Of a DNA stretch of 41,642 nt, positions 10,501 to 17,741 are shown one piece after another. Origin of the DNA: Alistipes sp. (GTDB lineage Bacteria; Bacteroidota; Bacteroidia; Bacteroidales; Rikenellaceae); NCBI GenBank assembly GCA_017555695.1, contig JAFZFX010000023.1, positions 1-41,642 on the forward strand, written 5' to 3'. The notes beneath the pieces are model-generated. The model did no database searches. It saw only the letters and a program-made list of their open reading frames with translations, and was not told the DNA's origin. Each line of letters opens with the position of its first letter. The first letter of the stretch is position 1. The position numbers and the translations under genes are program-made.

Positions 10501-10743
10501 GTTCATTGCATTTACCATATGCGGAACATAGTGTGTCGAGGGTGCCAACATTGTGGCAATACGCGCCAATAGCATAAAGAGTGGCGCTCCAGGCGGGTGA
10601 CCCACCTCCAGCTTATAAGATGTTGCTATAAACTCGGCGCAGTCCCACAGACTCGACGAAGGCTCCATTGTCAGCAGATATGTGATGGCGGCAATCGCAA
10701 AAACCACCCATCCTGCTATTTTGTCCCAGCGTTTGAAATTCAT
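7531..10743 (-). CDS. DUF2723 multi-pass membrane protein (TMEM260/GT117-like)
   Basis: The 1070-residue protein has an N-terminal polytopic membrane half (about residues 10-600, roughly 12 hydrophobic segments) and a soluble C-terminal part with helical repeats at about 900-1000. The family signature WDCAEFIATSYKLEVGHPPG follows the first membrane segment (about residues 33-52), with conserved acidic residues in the first periplasmic loop as in GT-C glycosyltransferases. DUF2723 is related to eukaryotic TMEM260, a protein O-mannosyltransferase. A lipid-linked sugar donor and a role in Bacteroidales periplasmic protein O-glycosylation are plausible but inferred. A TATCTTTG element lies 41 bases before the ATG. 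The gene stands alone and ends at a bidirectional terminator. Confidence 0.85.
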   Translation of the reverse strand: MNFKRWDKIAGWVVFAIAAITYLLTMEPSSSLWDCAEFIATSYKLEVGHPPGAPLFMLLARIATMLAPSTHYVPHMVNAMNCITSAFCILFLFWTITHIARRMLTASGKEFTDGSKLIALGAGAVGALAYTFTDTFWFSAVEGEVYAQSSLFTAMVVWLMLKWEEQADEPHSTRWIILIAYLMGLSIGIHILNLLTIPALVFIYYFRKYENITIKGCIYATLVALAILGFINGIIIPYTVYIGAMVDLFFVNSLGLPVNLGITVFALAMFAALFYGIFRTHKAGKRLWNLVLVSTTMILIGFSSYATVTIRAAANPPMNSNNPNNPHALLSVLNRDQYGNRPLLYGPYYSSPIEDYIESTSYHYNPETKQYDKVTSLSGYKYPSEFQHFFPRLWNSHKGEKEYKPWAAFRTKTDVLRDENGEIVRDEQGRAVTGKVLDYGRTVYDSATGESFVEPTFAENLYYFFTYQLNYMYWRYFLWNFVGRQDDIQASGETIVHGNWLSGIKALDEAYLGPQENLPSEMANNPARNTYFFLPFILGLIGLVYQLNRDQKNFVVVMWLFVMMGIALVVYFNTGPSEPRERDYVYAGSFYAFCIWIGLGVLAIREAITKVAKRDSRAIAIASTVVCLSVPTILAAENWDDHDRSGRTMARDIGWNYLNSLPQNAIVINYGDNDTFPLWFNQEVDGVRTDVRIMNSSYLGGEWYIDEMKTRANEAAPVPFKLPASKYSFVNDLLPIREKVNRTVDIKEIMAFIESEQQVTKLQLTDGTMLDYIPTRNIAIPVNHENAIKSGIVSEKDRDRMVDTVYIRISEGKSSIDKSEMMLMDLLANFEWNRPICFTQVYILQNFGLLDYLQFDGYAYRLVPIYTPYQSSWDIGRIDTDHAAPLLMNTFRYGNLADPDVLADHFTQYNLSASKAREAFARVAKQLIREGKNDEAEAMLDRGLEVLPSPKIRYSDNNTLPFIEAYYTMGQMEKGDELLVDYFNILREYIEYYLQFDGVKADLVSSQITQRMDSLLELYYIAAFARRDSIVKQFNDYLRTFGYTDEELIQPGTDPSTMIDSQNVTEIGIN

Positions 10744-10784
10744 TCTTAAATATCTGTTTTTTTGTTAAAATCGTTAAAACTCGC

Positions 10785-10792
10785 CAAAGATA
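10785..10792 (-). promoter_or_regulatory. -7 element TATCTTTG for the DUF2723 gene
   Basis: Reading the minus strand, TATCTTTG matches TAnnTTTG and lies 41 bases upstream of the ATG at 10743. A perfect AATAATAT/ATATTATT palindrome (10807-10825) sits just upstream. I cannot say whether it is an operator. Confidence 0.65.
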
Positions 10793-10947
10793 CGAAATAA
10801 ACGCCAAATAATATGTAATATTATTGTTTCTCGACGAAAATTTTTCCTGCGGCCCTATATTTAGGCTCTTTTGTTTCAACGGCCAGGAGTTTTTTGTTTC
10901 AGAAACGGAGCGCTGTGATGACAGATCAGATACTCCCTAAAAGAAGT

Positions 10948-10979
10948 AGAGCCTGTCAAACTTCTGTTCGGCAGGCTCT
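10948..10979 (-). terminator. Terminator of the metallophosphoesterase gene
   Basis: An 8-bp stem AGAGCCTG/CAGGCTCT closes a 16-base loop. On the minus strand it is followed by a T-rich tract (ACTTCTTTT). It lies just after the stop codon at 10987. Confidence 0.7.
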
Positions 10980-10986
10980 GTTGTTG

Positions 10987-12003
10987 CTATCTCTTGTTTA
11001 TGTCGGCGGGGTAGTTCACATGGTTTATTACCACTCCATCTTTGAGTCTTATCCAGCTCTGGAACTCGCGCTTGCCCTCGGTGAGTTCAATCACGCGTGC
11101 ACCGTTACCCTGCGGGATGTCGTTGTATGTTGTGTTGCCGCCAGTCAAACGACCGTAGCAGAGCAAGATGCCTCTCCAGTTCACTGCGTAGTCGTTCACA
11201 TGGTCGTGTCCTACGAATGTAGCCATCACATCACCCGCAGCAAGCATTGCTGTGCCAAGACCAGAGTTGATCTCGCCAGAGCAAGCTCTCTCCTTGCGTG
11301 TTCCAATCATAAAGTTGCTCTCTGTCTGTACAGCCTCGTGATATTCGGGGATGGGGATGTGGAAGAATGCCAACGCGGGTAGGGGTGTTCCGCCGTTTGC
11401 TGCGGTAAATGCTGCGCTACTCTTCTTATACCAGCCAACCTGATCGTGCTCAATCCAGCCGTAACCCTTCACGCCTTTGATGGTAGAGTATGAGTTACTG
11501 TCAAATACATAAAGCACGGCTGCTGCTCTGTCGTCTGCCGAAGCCTTGATGGGAAGTAAATAGTTTGTTACGCCAGTTATTCCCTCTGTCGTTGTTGTCA
11601 GATTGCCCTCCATTCCCTGCAGTATTGCGAACAGCTCTTTTCTTGAGAGGTCGTTCTCATCGTCGTGATTGCCAAATGTGAGTGCAAACGGAATCTTGCG
11701 CTCAACAATCGGAGCCAATGCCTCCTTCAGACCCTTCTCTGCAGGCTTAGATGTCACTACATCGCCTGTCAATACTACCAAGTCTGGCTTTTCGGCGTCC
11801 AAAACCTCAATCATGCGCTCGCGAGCGGGTTTTGAATTGTCGCTATTATACACCCAGTGGATGTCGGTAAACTGTACGATTTTGAATTTGCCATCGGTGT
11901 TGAACTTCAGAGGTTGAGTCTGTGCATTAATGCTCTGTGCTGCAAGCAGTATGCTACCTACGAGCATCGCCATTGAAAGCGAGAAAAGTCTTAAATGTTT
12001 CAT
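10987..12003 (-). CDS. Secreted calcineurin-like metallophosphoesterase
   Basis: The 338-residue protein has a signal peptide (MKHLRLFSLSMAMLVGSILL, cleavage near SINAQ) and then a calcineurin-like phosphoesterase fold. The metal-binding motifs occur in order: FTDIHW (D and H), LTGDVV (D), GNHDD (N and H), FFHIPIP (H) and GHDHVND (H and H). All ligands expected for a binuclear metal centre are present. The layout resembles the Dcr2-like purple-acid-phosphatase-type branch common in Bacteroidetes. The substrate is not evident. It is probably periplasmic, given the signal peptide without a lipobox cysteine. A TATATTTG promoter element lies 47 bases upstream. It diverges from the GH110-type gene, with 164 bases between them. 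Confidence 0.88.
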   Translation of the reverse strand: MKHLRLFSLSMAMLVGSILLAAQSINAQTQPLKFNTDGKFKIVQFTDIHWVYNSDNSKPARERMIEVLDAEKPDLVVLTGDVVTSKPAEKGLKEALAPIVERKIPFALTFGNHDDENDLSRKELFAILQGMEGNLTTTTEGITGVTNYLLPIKASADDRAAAVLYVFDSNSYSTIKGVKGYGWIEHDQVGWYKKSSAAFTAANGGTPLPALAFFHIPIPEYHEAVQTESNFMIGTRKERACSGEINSGLGTAMLAAGDVMATFVGHDHVNDYAVNWRGILLCYGRLTGGNTTYNDIPQGNGARVIELTEGKREFQSWIRLKDGVVINHVNYPADINKR

Positions 12004-12050
12004 ATTGTTTTTGTGTTTAGATTATTTCTGTTTCTTTGTGTTAATATATG

Positions 12051-12058
12051 CAAATATA
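12051..12058 (-). promoter_or_regulatory. -7 element TATATTTG for the metallophosphoesterase gene
   Basis: On the minus strand this reads TATATTTG, a full match to TAnnTTTG. It ends 47 bases before the ATG at 12003. Confidence 0.65.
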
Positions 12059-12132
12059 AGATAAATAAATGATAAAATTTATCTGTGTCGCCAAAAATAA
12101 GATGGCTCAACGGTTTTTATACTGGTCTTAAT

Positions 12133-12163
12133 TTTGAATTCTCCGTTACGCTTTATATCTTTG
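12133..12163 (+). promoter_or_regulatory. Promoter TTTG-N19-TATCTTTG placed against the GH110 start codon
   Basis: TTTG at 12133-12136 and TATCTTTG at 12156-12163 are spaced 19 bases, an ideal Bacteroidetes promoter. Only four bases separate the -7 element from the ATG at 12168, so transcription should start at or inside the start codon. The -33 TTTG lies inside an AATTTTGAATT motif. Confidence 0.65.
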
Positions 12164-12167
12164 TTGT

Positions 12168-13985
12168 ATGAAACGAATATTTACACTCATCATCTCGTTT
12201 GTTGCGCTTGCCATCTCAGCGCAGGCTCAACAACGCATCAGCGTAACTGATTTGGGCGCCAAGCCCGACAGCCGTGAAGATACCAGCGCAGCCTTTGCCC
12301 GAGCCGTAGAGGCTTGTGGTGGACGCGATGCCATCATTGAGTTTCCGCAGGGTCGCTACGACTTCTGGCCCGATAGCTTGCAAAGCGTTCCTACGGCTAT
12401 GCATCTGCGTGATGTGCGTAATATCACAATCGAGGGCAATGGCTCCGAATTTGTCTTCCATGGCAAGATGCGAATTGCATTTGTCGAGCGCTCGCAGAAT
12501 GTTATGTTGCGTAACTTCTCTACCGATTGGGATCGCCCATATATCAGTCAGGGAGAGTTTGTTTCTATCACTGATGAGTATGTTGATTTGCGTATAGACC
12601 CCGAGCAGTATCCCTTTCGAATCGAGAACGACCGCATCCGCTTTTTGGGTGAGGGTTGGAGCTATGGCGTACACGATAGTTATATGAATATTCATGAAAA
12701 GGCTACTGGCGAAATTGCCTATCGCACGCGTGACTCTCATACGGGCAATATTTTCAATAAAAGCGCTGAGTTGTTGTCGTCGGATGTGGTGCGTTTTTAT
12801 GGCAAAATCAAACCACGCGAAGTGCCCGTCAAGGTGGGTCAAATCATAACCCTCTATCACGGCACATATATTATGAATGGTATTGAAATTGGCGATAGTA
12901 AAGATGTTGAGTTAGAGGATATTACTCTCTATCACGCTTTGAGTACGGGAATCTATGGCCACCGCTCCGAGAATATCACTCTGCGCAGGGTAAGCACTCG
13001 TCCCCGCCTCTCAAAGGGGCGCGTCTTTAGTACCGTTGCCGATGCCTCGCACTTTACTTGCTGCCGTGGCGAAATTCTTATCGATGGATGTGCTCACGCA
13101 GGTCAGGGTGACGACTTTATGAATGTGCGCGGCGTCTATTCTCGCATCAATAAGGTCGAAAGTCCAAATTCAGTGCGTGCCATCCGTGCTTGGTTTATTG
13201 AGCCAGGTGATACCTTGTGGGCTGTGGACCACGCCACCCTTAGCCGCCGCGAGGAACTCATTGTGAAGGGTAAAAAGCAACTTCCCGCCACTGAAGGTGA
13301 GCAGGAGTGGCTCATTGAATTCGAACAAGCCGTACCCGCTACGGCAAAAGAGGGTAACTTCTTCGAAAACAAGAGCTGGACACCCTCGCTCACGGTTCGC
13401 AACTGTCGATTTGAGAAGCGTAATCGCGCTCGCGGTATGCTCGTTACAACACCTAAACCTGTGCTTATCGAGAATAACTACTTCAACACTGCGGGTACTG
13501 CTATTTTGATTGAGGGCGATCTCGACCATTGGTATGAGTCGGGCGCACATACCAACCTCGTCATTCGTAACAATGTGTTCCATAATTGCTCTACATCGGG
13601 TTGCGAAACGGGTGACCGTTGGGAGTGGGGTGAGGCGCCTATTACCATATCGCCTTCCTATCGACCTTCGTCAGCGGATAGCCCCGCCTATCACCGCAAT
13701 ATCACTATCGAGGATAATGAATTCCGCTGCTTCGATGCTCCCGTGCTGTTTGCCCGTTCAGTTAATGGACTTTATTTTGCGGGTAATAGCTTGAAGTCTA
13801 CCCGCGACTATGAGCCTTTCCTCTGGCAGCGCTCGAATCTATACCTCGATGGCTGTCGCAATGTTACGGTTGAACGCAATAAGATACATCGTCGCTTCCC
13901 CGCTAAACTTATCGAGCTGCACCATATGCGCCCCAGCGATGTGAACTGTTCCAATTCTGAATTAAAAATTCAGTTGTCAGAGTAA
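12168..13985 (+). CDS. GH110-type alpha-1,3-galactosidase (secreted beta-helix)
   Basis: The 605-residue protein carries a signal peptide (MKRIFTLIISFVALAISAQA) and a right-handed parallel beta-helix body with many NITL/NVTV-type rungs. The N-terminal DLGAKPDSREDTSAAFARAV block is typical of pectate-lyase-like helices. The central ADASHFTCCRG and AGQGDDFMNVRG segments, with paired aspartates D315-D316, match the active-site region I recall for GH110 alpha-1,3-galactosidases of Bacteroides. Those enzymes remove terminal alpha-1,3-galactose from host glycans such as blood group B antigen. Length and signal peptide fit. A different beta-helix hydrolase is possible. There is no SusC/SusD pair nearby. 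The promoter almost touches the ATG. A terminator follows at 14041. Confidence 0.78.
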   Translation: MKRIFTLIISFVALAISAQAQQRISVTDLGAKPDSREDTSAAFARAVEACGGRDAIIEFPQGRYDFWPDSLQSVPTAMHLRDVRNITIEGNGSEFVFHGKMRIAFVERSQNVMLRNFSTDWDRPYISQGEFVSITDEYVDLRIDPEQYPFRIENDRIRFLGEGWSYGVHDSYMNIHEKATGEIAYRTRDSHTGNIFNKSAELLSSDVVRFYGKIKPREVPVKVGQIITLYHGTYIMNGIEIGDSKDVELEDITLYHALSTGIYGHRSENITLRRVSTRPRLSKGRVFSTVADASHFTCCRGEILIDGCAHAGQGDDFMNVRGVYSRINKVESPNSVRAIRAWFIEPGDTLWAVDHATLSRREELIVKGKKQLPATEGEQEWLIEFEQAVPATAKEGNFFENKSWTPSLTVRNCRFEKRNRARGMLVTTPKPVLIENNYFNTAGTAILIEGDLDHWYESGAHTNLVIRNNVFHNCSTSGCETGDRWEWGEAPITISPSYRPSSADSPAYHRNITIEDNEFRCFDAPVLFARSVNGLYFAGNSLKSTRDYEPFLWQRSNLYLDGCRNVTVERNKIHRRFPAKLIELHHMRPSDVNCSNSELKIQLSE

Positions 13986-14040
13986 TTCGCTCCTTGCTAT
14001 CTAAAGTCGCAATATCTAAAAGCATAATTCTGCTAATTAC

Positions 14041-14076
14041 AACGCCTATTCCTTACCGAGGAATGGGCGTTTTTTA
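14041..14076 (+). terminator. Terminator of the GH110-type gene
   Basis: A 13-bp stem with one G-T wobble (14041-14053 with 14059-14071) has a 5-base loop and is followed by a T run. It lies 55 bases after the stop codon. Confidence 0.85.
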
Positions 14077-14109
14077 CCTTTTTTACGCGCATTTTGCGTT
14101 TCAAAAGGC

Positions 14110-14137
14110 TAATTTTGAATTTTGAATTTTGAATTTT
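14110..14137. repeat. AATTTTGAATT-type short tandem repeat
   Basis: Three to four overlapping TTTTGAA units lie here. Related single motifs occur at 592-618 (two copies) and 12130-12142. The last unit supplies the TTTG of the cysS promoter. Confidence 0.6.
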
Positions 14138-14160
14138 TCGCGAGAAAAAGATTATCTTTG
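14128..14160 (+). promoter_or_regulatory. cysS promoter TTTG-N21-TATCTTTG
   Basis: TTTG (14128-14131) and TATCTTTG (14153-14160) are separated by 21 bases. The -7 element lies 19 bases before the ATG at 14180. It also rules out an upstream in-frame ATG at 14129, which would precede the transcription start. Confidence 0.75.
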
Positions 14161-14179
14161 TACAAATAATTGCAATTAT

Positions 14180-15661
14180 ATGGATTCAAAACTTGTTTTA
14201 TACAATACGCTCACTCGCCGCAAGGAGGTGTTTGAGCCACTCAACGAAGGTCGTGTGGGTATGTATGTATGCGGTCCTACCGTTTATGGTGATCCCCATT
14301 TGGGACACGCCCGCCCCTCTATCACATTCGATTTGATGTTCCGCTACCTCAAGGCTTTGGACTACAAGGTACGCTATGTTCGCAATATTACCGATGTAGG
14401 CCACCTCGAACACGATGCCGACGAGGGTGAGGATAAGATTGCCAAGAAGGCTCGCCTCGAGCAGTTGGAGCCTATGGAGGTTGCTCATTACTACACCGAG
14501 CGCTACCACAAAGCTATGGAGCAGCTCAATGTGCAGACACCCTCTATCGAGCCCCACGCATCGGGTCACATCATCGAGCAGATAGACTTCGTTAAGCGCA
14601 TCTTCGACGCTGGCTATGCCTACGAGTCTAACGGCTCGGTATATTTCGATGTTGAGAAATATAATAACGACTACCACTACGGCAAGCTCTCTGGTCGTAA
14701 TCTTGACGATATCGTTGCTAATACTCGCGACCTCGACGGTCAGGGCGACAAGCGTCACTCTTACGACTTCGCTTTGTGGAAAAAGGCCTCTCCCGAACAT
14801 ATTATGCGTTGGCCCTCACCCTGGAGCGATGGCTTCCCTGGTTGGCATATGGAGTGCTCGGCTATGAGCTGCAAGTATCTCGGTGAGCAGTTCGATATCC
14901 ACGGTGGTGGTATGGATCTGATGTTCCCTCACCACGAGTGCGAGATTGCACAGGCTACAGCCGCTTTGGGTAAGGATTCAGCCCGCTATTGGGTACACAA
15001 CAATATGATTACTATCGACGGTCAGAAGATGGGTAAGTCATACGGTAACTTCATCACTATGGAGCAGCTTTTCAATGGTCAGCACCCCAAGTTGGAGCAG
15101 GCCTACTCTCCGATGACTATCCGCTTCTTTATCCTTCAGGCTCACTACCGCTCGACGCTCGACTTTTCTAACGCTGCATTGCAGGCAGCCGAGAAGGGCT
15201 TTGACCGTCTGATGAAGGGTGTCGAGACTCTGGGTAAGATCAAGCCTGCCGCCGCTACATCAGAGACTGTCAATGTTGCCGAATTGGAGAAGCGTTGTCG
15301 CGAGGCTATGGATGACGATTTGAACTCGCCGATGGTTATCTCTGCACTGTTTGACTATGTACGCATCATCAACCAGATTGCCGAGGGTCAGCAGACCATT
15401 TCAGAGACTGACTTGGCTGAGCTCAAGCGCATCGTAAACCTCTATGTATTCGATATCCTCGGTCTTCGCAATGAGAAGCAGGAGGGTGCCGCTGGCGGTA
15501 GCGATATGCTTGGCAAAGTTGTCGATATGATTCTTGCAGTGCGCCAGGACGCCAAGGCTAATAAGGATTGGGCTACATCAGATAAGATTCGCAACGAACT
15601 CACCGCTATCGGTATCCGCGTTAAGGATCGTAAAGACGGTGTAGACTGGGAGCTTGAGTAA
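14180..15661 (+). CDS. cysS: Cysteinyl-tRNA synthetase
   Basis: This class I synthetase (493 residues from the chosen start) charges tRNA-Cys. The HIGH-like motif is PHLGHARP and the KMSKS-like loop is KMGKSYGN. Zinc ligands lie in YVCGPTVYG, in MECSAMS and in FPHHECE. The C-terminal anticodon-binding helices are present. The open frame extends 17 codons upstream to 14129, but the promoter at 14153-14160 lies inside that extension, and [16 protein letters not shown] is the usual N-terminus, so the start is at 14180. A hairpin with a T tract follows at 15798. Confidence 0.97.
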   Translation: MDSKLVLYNTLTRRKEVFEPLNEGRVGMYVCGPTVYGDPHLGHARPSITFDLMFRYLKALDYKVRYVRNITDVGHLEHDADEGEDKIAKKARLEQLEPMEVAHYYTERYHKAMEQLNVQTPSIEPHASGHIIEQIDFVKRIFDAGYAYESNGSVYFDVEKYNNDYHYGKLSGRNLDDIVANTRDLDGQGDKRHSYDFALWKKASPEHIMRWPSPWSDGFPGWHMECSAMSCKYLGEQFDIHGGGMDLMFPHHECEIAQATAALGKDSARYWVHNNMITIDGQKMGKSYGNFITMEQLFNGQHPKLEQAYSPMTIRFFILQAHYRSTLDFSNAALQAAEKGFDRLMKGVETLGKIKPAAATSETVNVAELEKRCREAMDDDLNSPMVISALFDYVRIINQIAEGQQTISETDLAELKRIVNLYVFDILGLRNEKQEGAAGGSDMLGKVVDMILAVRQDAKANKDWATSDKIRNELTAIGIRVKDRKDGVDWELE

Positions 15662-15797
15662 AACTTCTTCTGATTGGCTCTTTTTGCGCCTGGCTCGATT
15701 TCGGATTGCTCACATACTTCGAGTATGCTCCGCATCCTAACTCTTCGACCAGCCTCAAAATAGCCTAATCATAAGAGAGTTTTCGATAAAGATAATG

Positions 15798-15832
15798 AGA
15801 GGGGTTTGCCCACGGGAAAATCCCTCTTTTTT
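15798..15832 (+). terminator. Probable terminator downstream of cysS
   Basis: AGAGGG (15798-15803) pairs with CCCTCT (15822-15827), with a possible inner CCC/GGG pairing, and is followed by a T run. It separates cysS from the small gene at 15847. Confidence 0.6.
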
Positions 15833-15846
15833 CAATTTCTGAAGTT

Positions 15847-16023
15847 ATGGCAGAGGTGAAGAAAAATTTTGATGGCAAGTGGTTAGCCATTGGTGTTGCT
15901 ATTGGTCTTGCCATAGGTGCGGCAATGGGAAATATCTCGCTTGGTATTTGTATTGGTCTTGGTATCGGTACAGCGGTGGCACTTAACGAGAAGAATAAGA
16001 AAAAAGACAAAGAGGAAAAATAA
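15847..16023 (+). CDS. Small glycine-zipper membrane protein (58 residues)
   Basis: The ATG opens a 58-residue frame: a short basic N-terminus (MAEVKKNFDGK), a glycine-zipper hydrophobic core (AIGVAIGLAIGAAMGNIS and LGICIGLGIGTAVA) and a lysine/glutamate-rich tail (NEKNKKKDKEEK). The GxxxG spacing suggests a helical hairpin packed in the inner membrane. The in-frame composition, clean start and stop, and typical charged ends support a real gene. I do not recognise a specific family; glycine-zipper or YtxH-like are loose matches. It lies between cysS and prfB with 75 bases before prfB and may share a transcript with it. Confidence 0.65.
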   Translation: MAEVKKNFDGKWLAIGVAIGLAIGAAMGNISLGICIGLGIGTAVALNEKNKKKDKEEK

Positions 16024-16026
16024 ATC

Positions 16027-16066
16027 CTTCCGAATTTTCGGCGGCCGTAAGGTTTGCCTTCGGAAG
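16027..16066 (+). other. Hairpin between the small gene and prfB
   Basis: CTTCCGAA (16027-16034) pairs with TTCGGAAG (16059-16066) around a GC-rich interior. No T run follows, so it is a weak terminator candidate. It could be an RNA structure or processing site ahead of prfB. Confidence 0.4.
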
Positions 16067-16098
16067 AGAGATAACTTAAATAAATTAGCAAAAACAAA

Positions 16099-17215
16099 AT
16101 GGTATCAGACGACCAGATTAAAGAGGCTATAAGACGACAGGATTCGTTGGGGAGGTGTCTTTGACATCGCTCAGCGTAGAATAGACCTCCAGAACGAGGA
16201 GGAGAAGACTCACGACCCAGCTTTTTGGGAGGATGCCGACGCAGCGCAGAAACAGTTGCGTAAGGTGGCATCAATCAAATCGTGGGTTGTCGATTACGAT
16301 GCTGTAGCCAAAGCTGTTGAAGATTTGCAGCTTATGCCCGAATTTGTGGCGGCAGAACTCGCCTCCGAGGCCGAGATGGAGGAGCACTATGCCCACACCA
16401 TCGAACTCATCGAAGCCCTCGAACTTCGCAATATGTTGCGTGGCGAAGAGGATAAGATGGGCGCCATTATGGATATCAACGCCGGCGCAGGCGGCACCGA
16501 GGCTCTGGATTGGGCCTCAATGTTGTTGCGTATGTACACCCGCTGGTGCGATGCTCACGGCTATAAGTATCGTATGATGGACTATCAGGCGGGCGACGAA
16601 GTGGGTGTTAAATCGTGTACCCTCGAAATCGAGGGCGACTATGCCTACGGCTACCTCAAGAGCGAAAATGGCGTACATCGTATGGTGCGCCTCTCGCCAT
16701 TCAATGCCAATAACAAACGACAGACCACATTTGCATCCGTATTTGTGTCACCTGCGGTGGATGATTCTATCGAGATTGTCATCAATCCTTCTGATTGCGA
16801 GTGGGATACCTTCCGTGCAAGCGGTGCGGGTGGTCAGAATGTGAACAAGGTCGAGACGGCTGTCCGTTTGCGTTACCACGGCAAGGATGCCGATACGGGC
16901 GAACCTATCGAGTTCCTTATCGAGAATATGGAGACGCGCTCACAGCTCGACAACCGCAATAACGCACTGCGCATCCTGCGCTCAAAACTCTATCAGCGCG
17001 AGATGGAGAAGCGTATGGCTACACAGCAAGCTCTCGAAGCCACCAAGAAACGCATAGAGTGGGGCTCACAGATTCGCTCCTATGTCTTCGATGATAGGCG
17101 AGTGAAGGATCATCGCACAGGCTTCCAAACCTCGGCCGTAGAGTCGGTTATGGATGGCGACTTGGATGGCTTTATCAAGGAGTACCTGATGCAGACAGGT
17201 GGCGCAAGTGAGTAA
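16099..17215 (+). CDS. prfB: Peptide chain release factor 2, programmed +1 frameshift
   Basis: RF2 recognises UGA and UAA stops and releases the finished peptide. The zero frame starts at ATG 16099 (MVSDDQIKEAIRR) and meets TGA at 16162-16164. The context GGGGAGG TGT CTT TGA C is the classical RF2 autoregulatory slip site: a Shine-Dalgarno-like stretch three bases before CTT, then TGA followed by C. Shifting +1 after CTT (codon 21, 16159-16161) continues as DIAQRRIDLQNEEEK from 16163 to the stop at 17215, giving about 371 residues. The GGQ catalytic motif (GAGGQNVNKVE) and the anticodon-like SPF motif (LSPFNANN) are present. An ATG at 16256 is internal and not the true start. The broken barrel gene follows after 20 bases. 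Confidence 0.96.
16151..16165 (+). promoter_or_regulatory. RF2 programmed +1 frameshift site
   Basis: The signal reads GGAGGTGTCTTTGAC: a Shine-Dalgarno-like stretch, three bases, the CTT slip codon and the TGA stop followed by C. Low RF2 slows termination at this TGA and favours the shift, so the factor controls its own synthesis. Confidence 0.95.
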
Positions 17216-17235
17216 TCAAACGAAATAATCTTACT

Positions 17236-17727
17236 ATGAAACAAAGAGTTGTCTATTTGTTTGCTGCGTTGCTTGTAATGCTATCTGCTCAGTGTGTAAA
17301 TGCTCAGAATACCATTAATAAAGGCTATCGCGGTTTGGTTGATTGGGTAGGCGTTGTGATGCCTGTCGATGGTGGTCAGTCTGAGTATACGGCTCTGTTT
17401 ACCTATCACGGCTATCAGTTTGTGCCGCAACTCTTTGCAGGAGTAGGTGTAGGCGCTTTGACCGACGGCTTTTGCGCTGGCGATGTGTTAATGGTAGTGC
17501 GTCTGCGTAGCGATATCCTTTAACGCAAAATTACACCCTTCGTTGAGGCCGATTTGGGCGGCAGGGTATACAATGGTAGCGATTCTTGGAATCCTTCGGG
17601 TGTTTATGTTTCGACATATGGTGGTTGCCGATTCAAACTCTACAAAAAACTCGGTTTAAATGTCGGTTTGGGTTACTCCTATTATCACTTTGGTGGCGCG
17701 AGCTTCAAAGTTGGAATTGATTTTTAG
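17236..17727 (+). pseudogene. Small outer-membrane beta-barrel protein gene broken by in-frame TAA
   Basis: The gene starts MKQRVVYLFAALLVMLSAQC with a signal peptide (cleavage near VNAQ) and continues in amphipathic strands such as GYQFVPQLFAGVGVGALTDG. A TAA at 17521-17523 (codon 96) stops it. The same frame stays open after the TAA for 67 more codons and reads like the missing C-terminal barrel half (ITPFVEADLGGRVYNG, GLNVGLGYSYYHFGG), ending with a terminal phenylalanine (KVGIDF) typical of barrel proteins, then TAG. No frameshift is needed, so one point change (for example AAA to TAA) explains it. A recent nonsense mutation or a sequencing error are the main options. It sits 20 bases after prfB and 14 bases before the DUF1343 gene. 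Confidence 0.85.
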
Positions 17728-17741
17728 AAAACTTTTAACCT

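Noticed and set aside
12216-12860. 214-codon minus-strand frame opposite the GH110-type gene
   Set aside because: It is an antisense shadow of a well-supported gene, with no recognisable domain or promoter.
16162-16164. Selenocysteine at the prfB TGA
   Set aside because: The context is the standard RF2 +1 frameshift site, and the downstream frame is shifted by one.
17521-17523. Stop-codon recoding in the barrel gene
   Set aside because: The codon is TAA, which is not used for selenocysteine, and no frameshift or read-through signal is visible. A nonsense mutation or an error is simpler.
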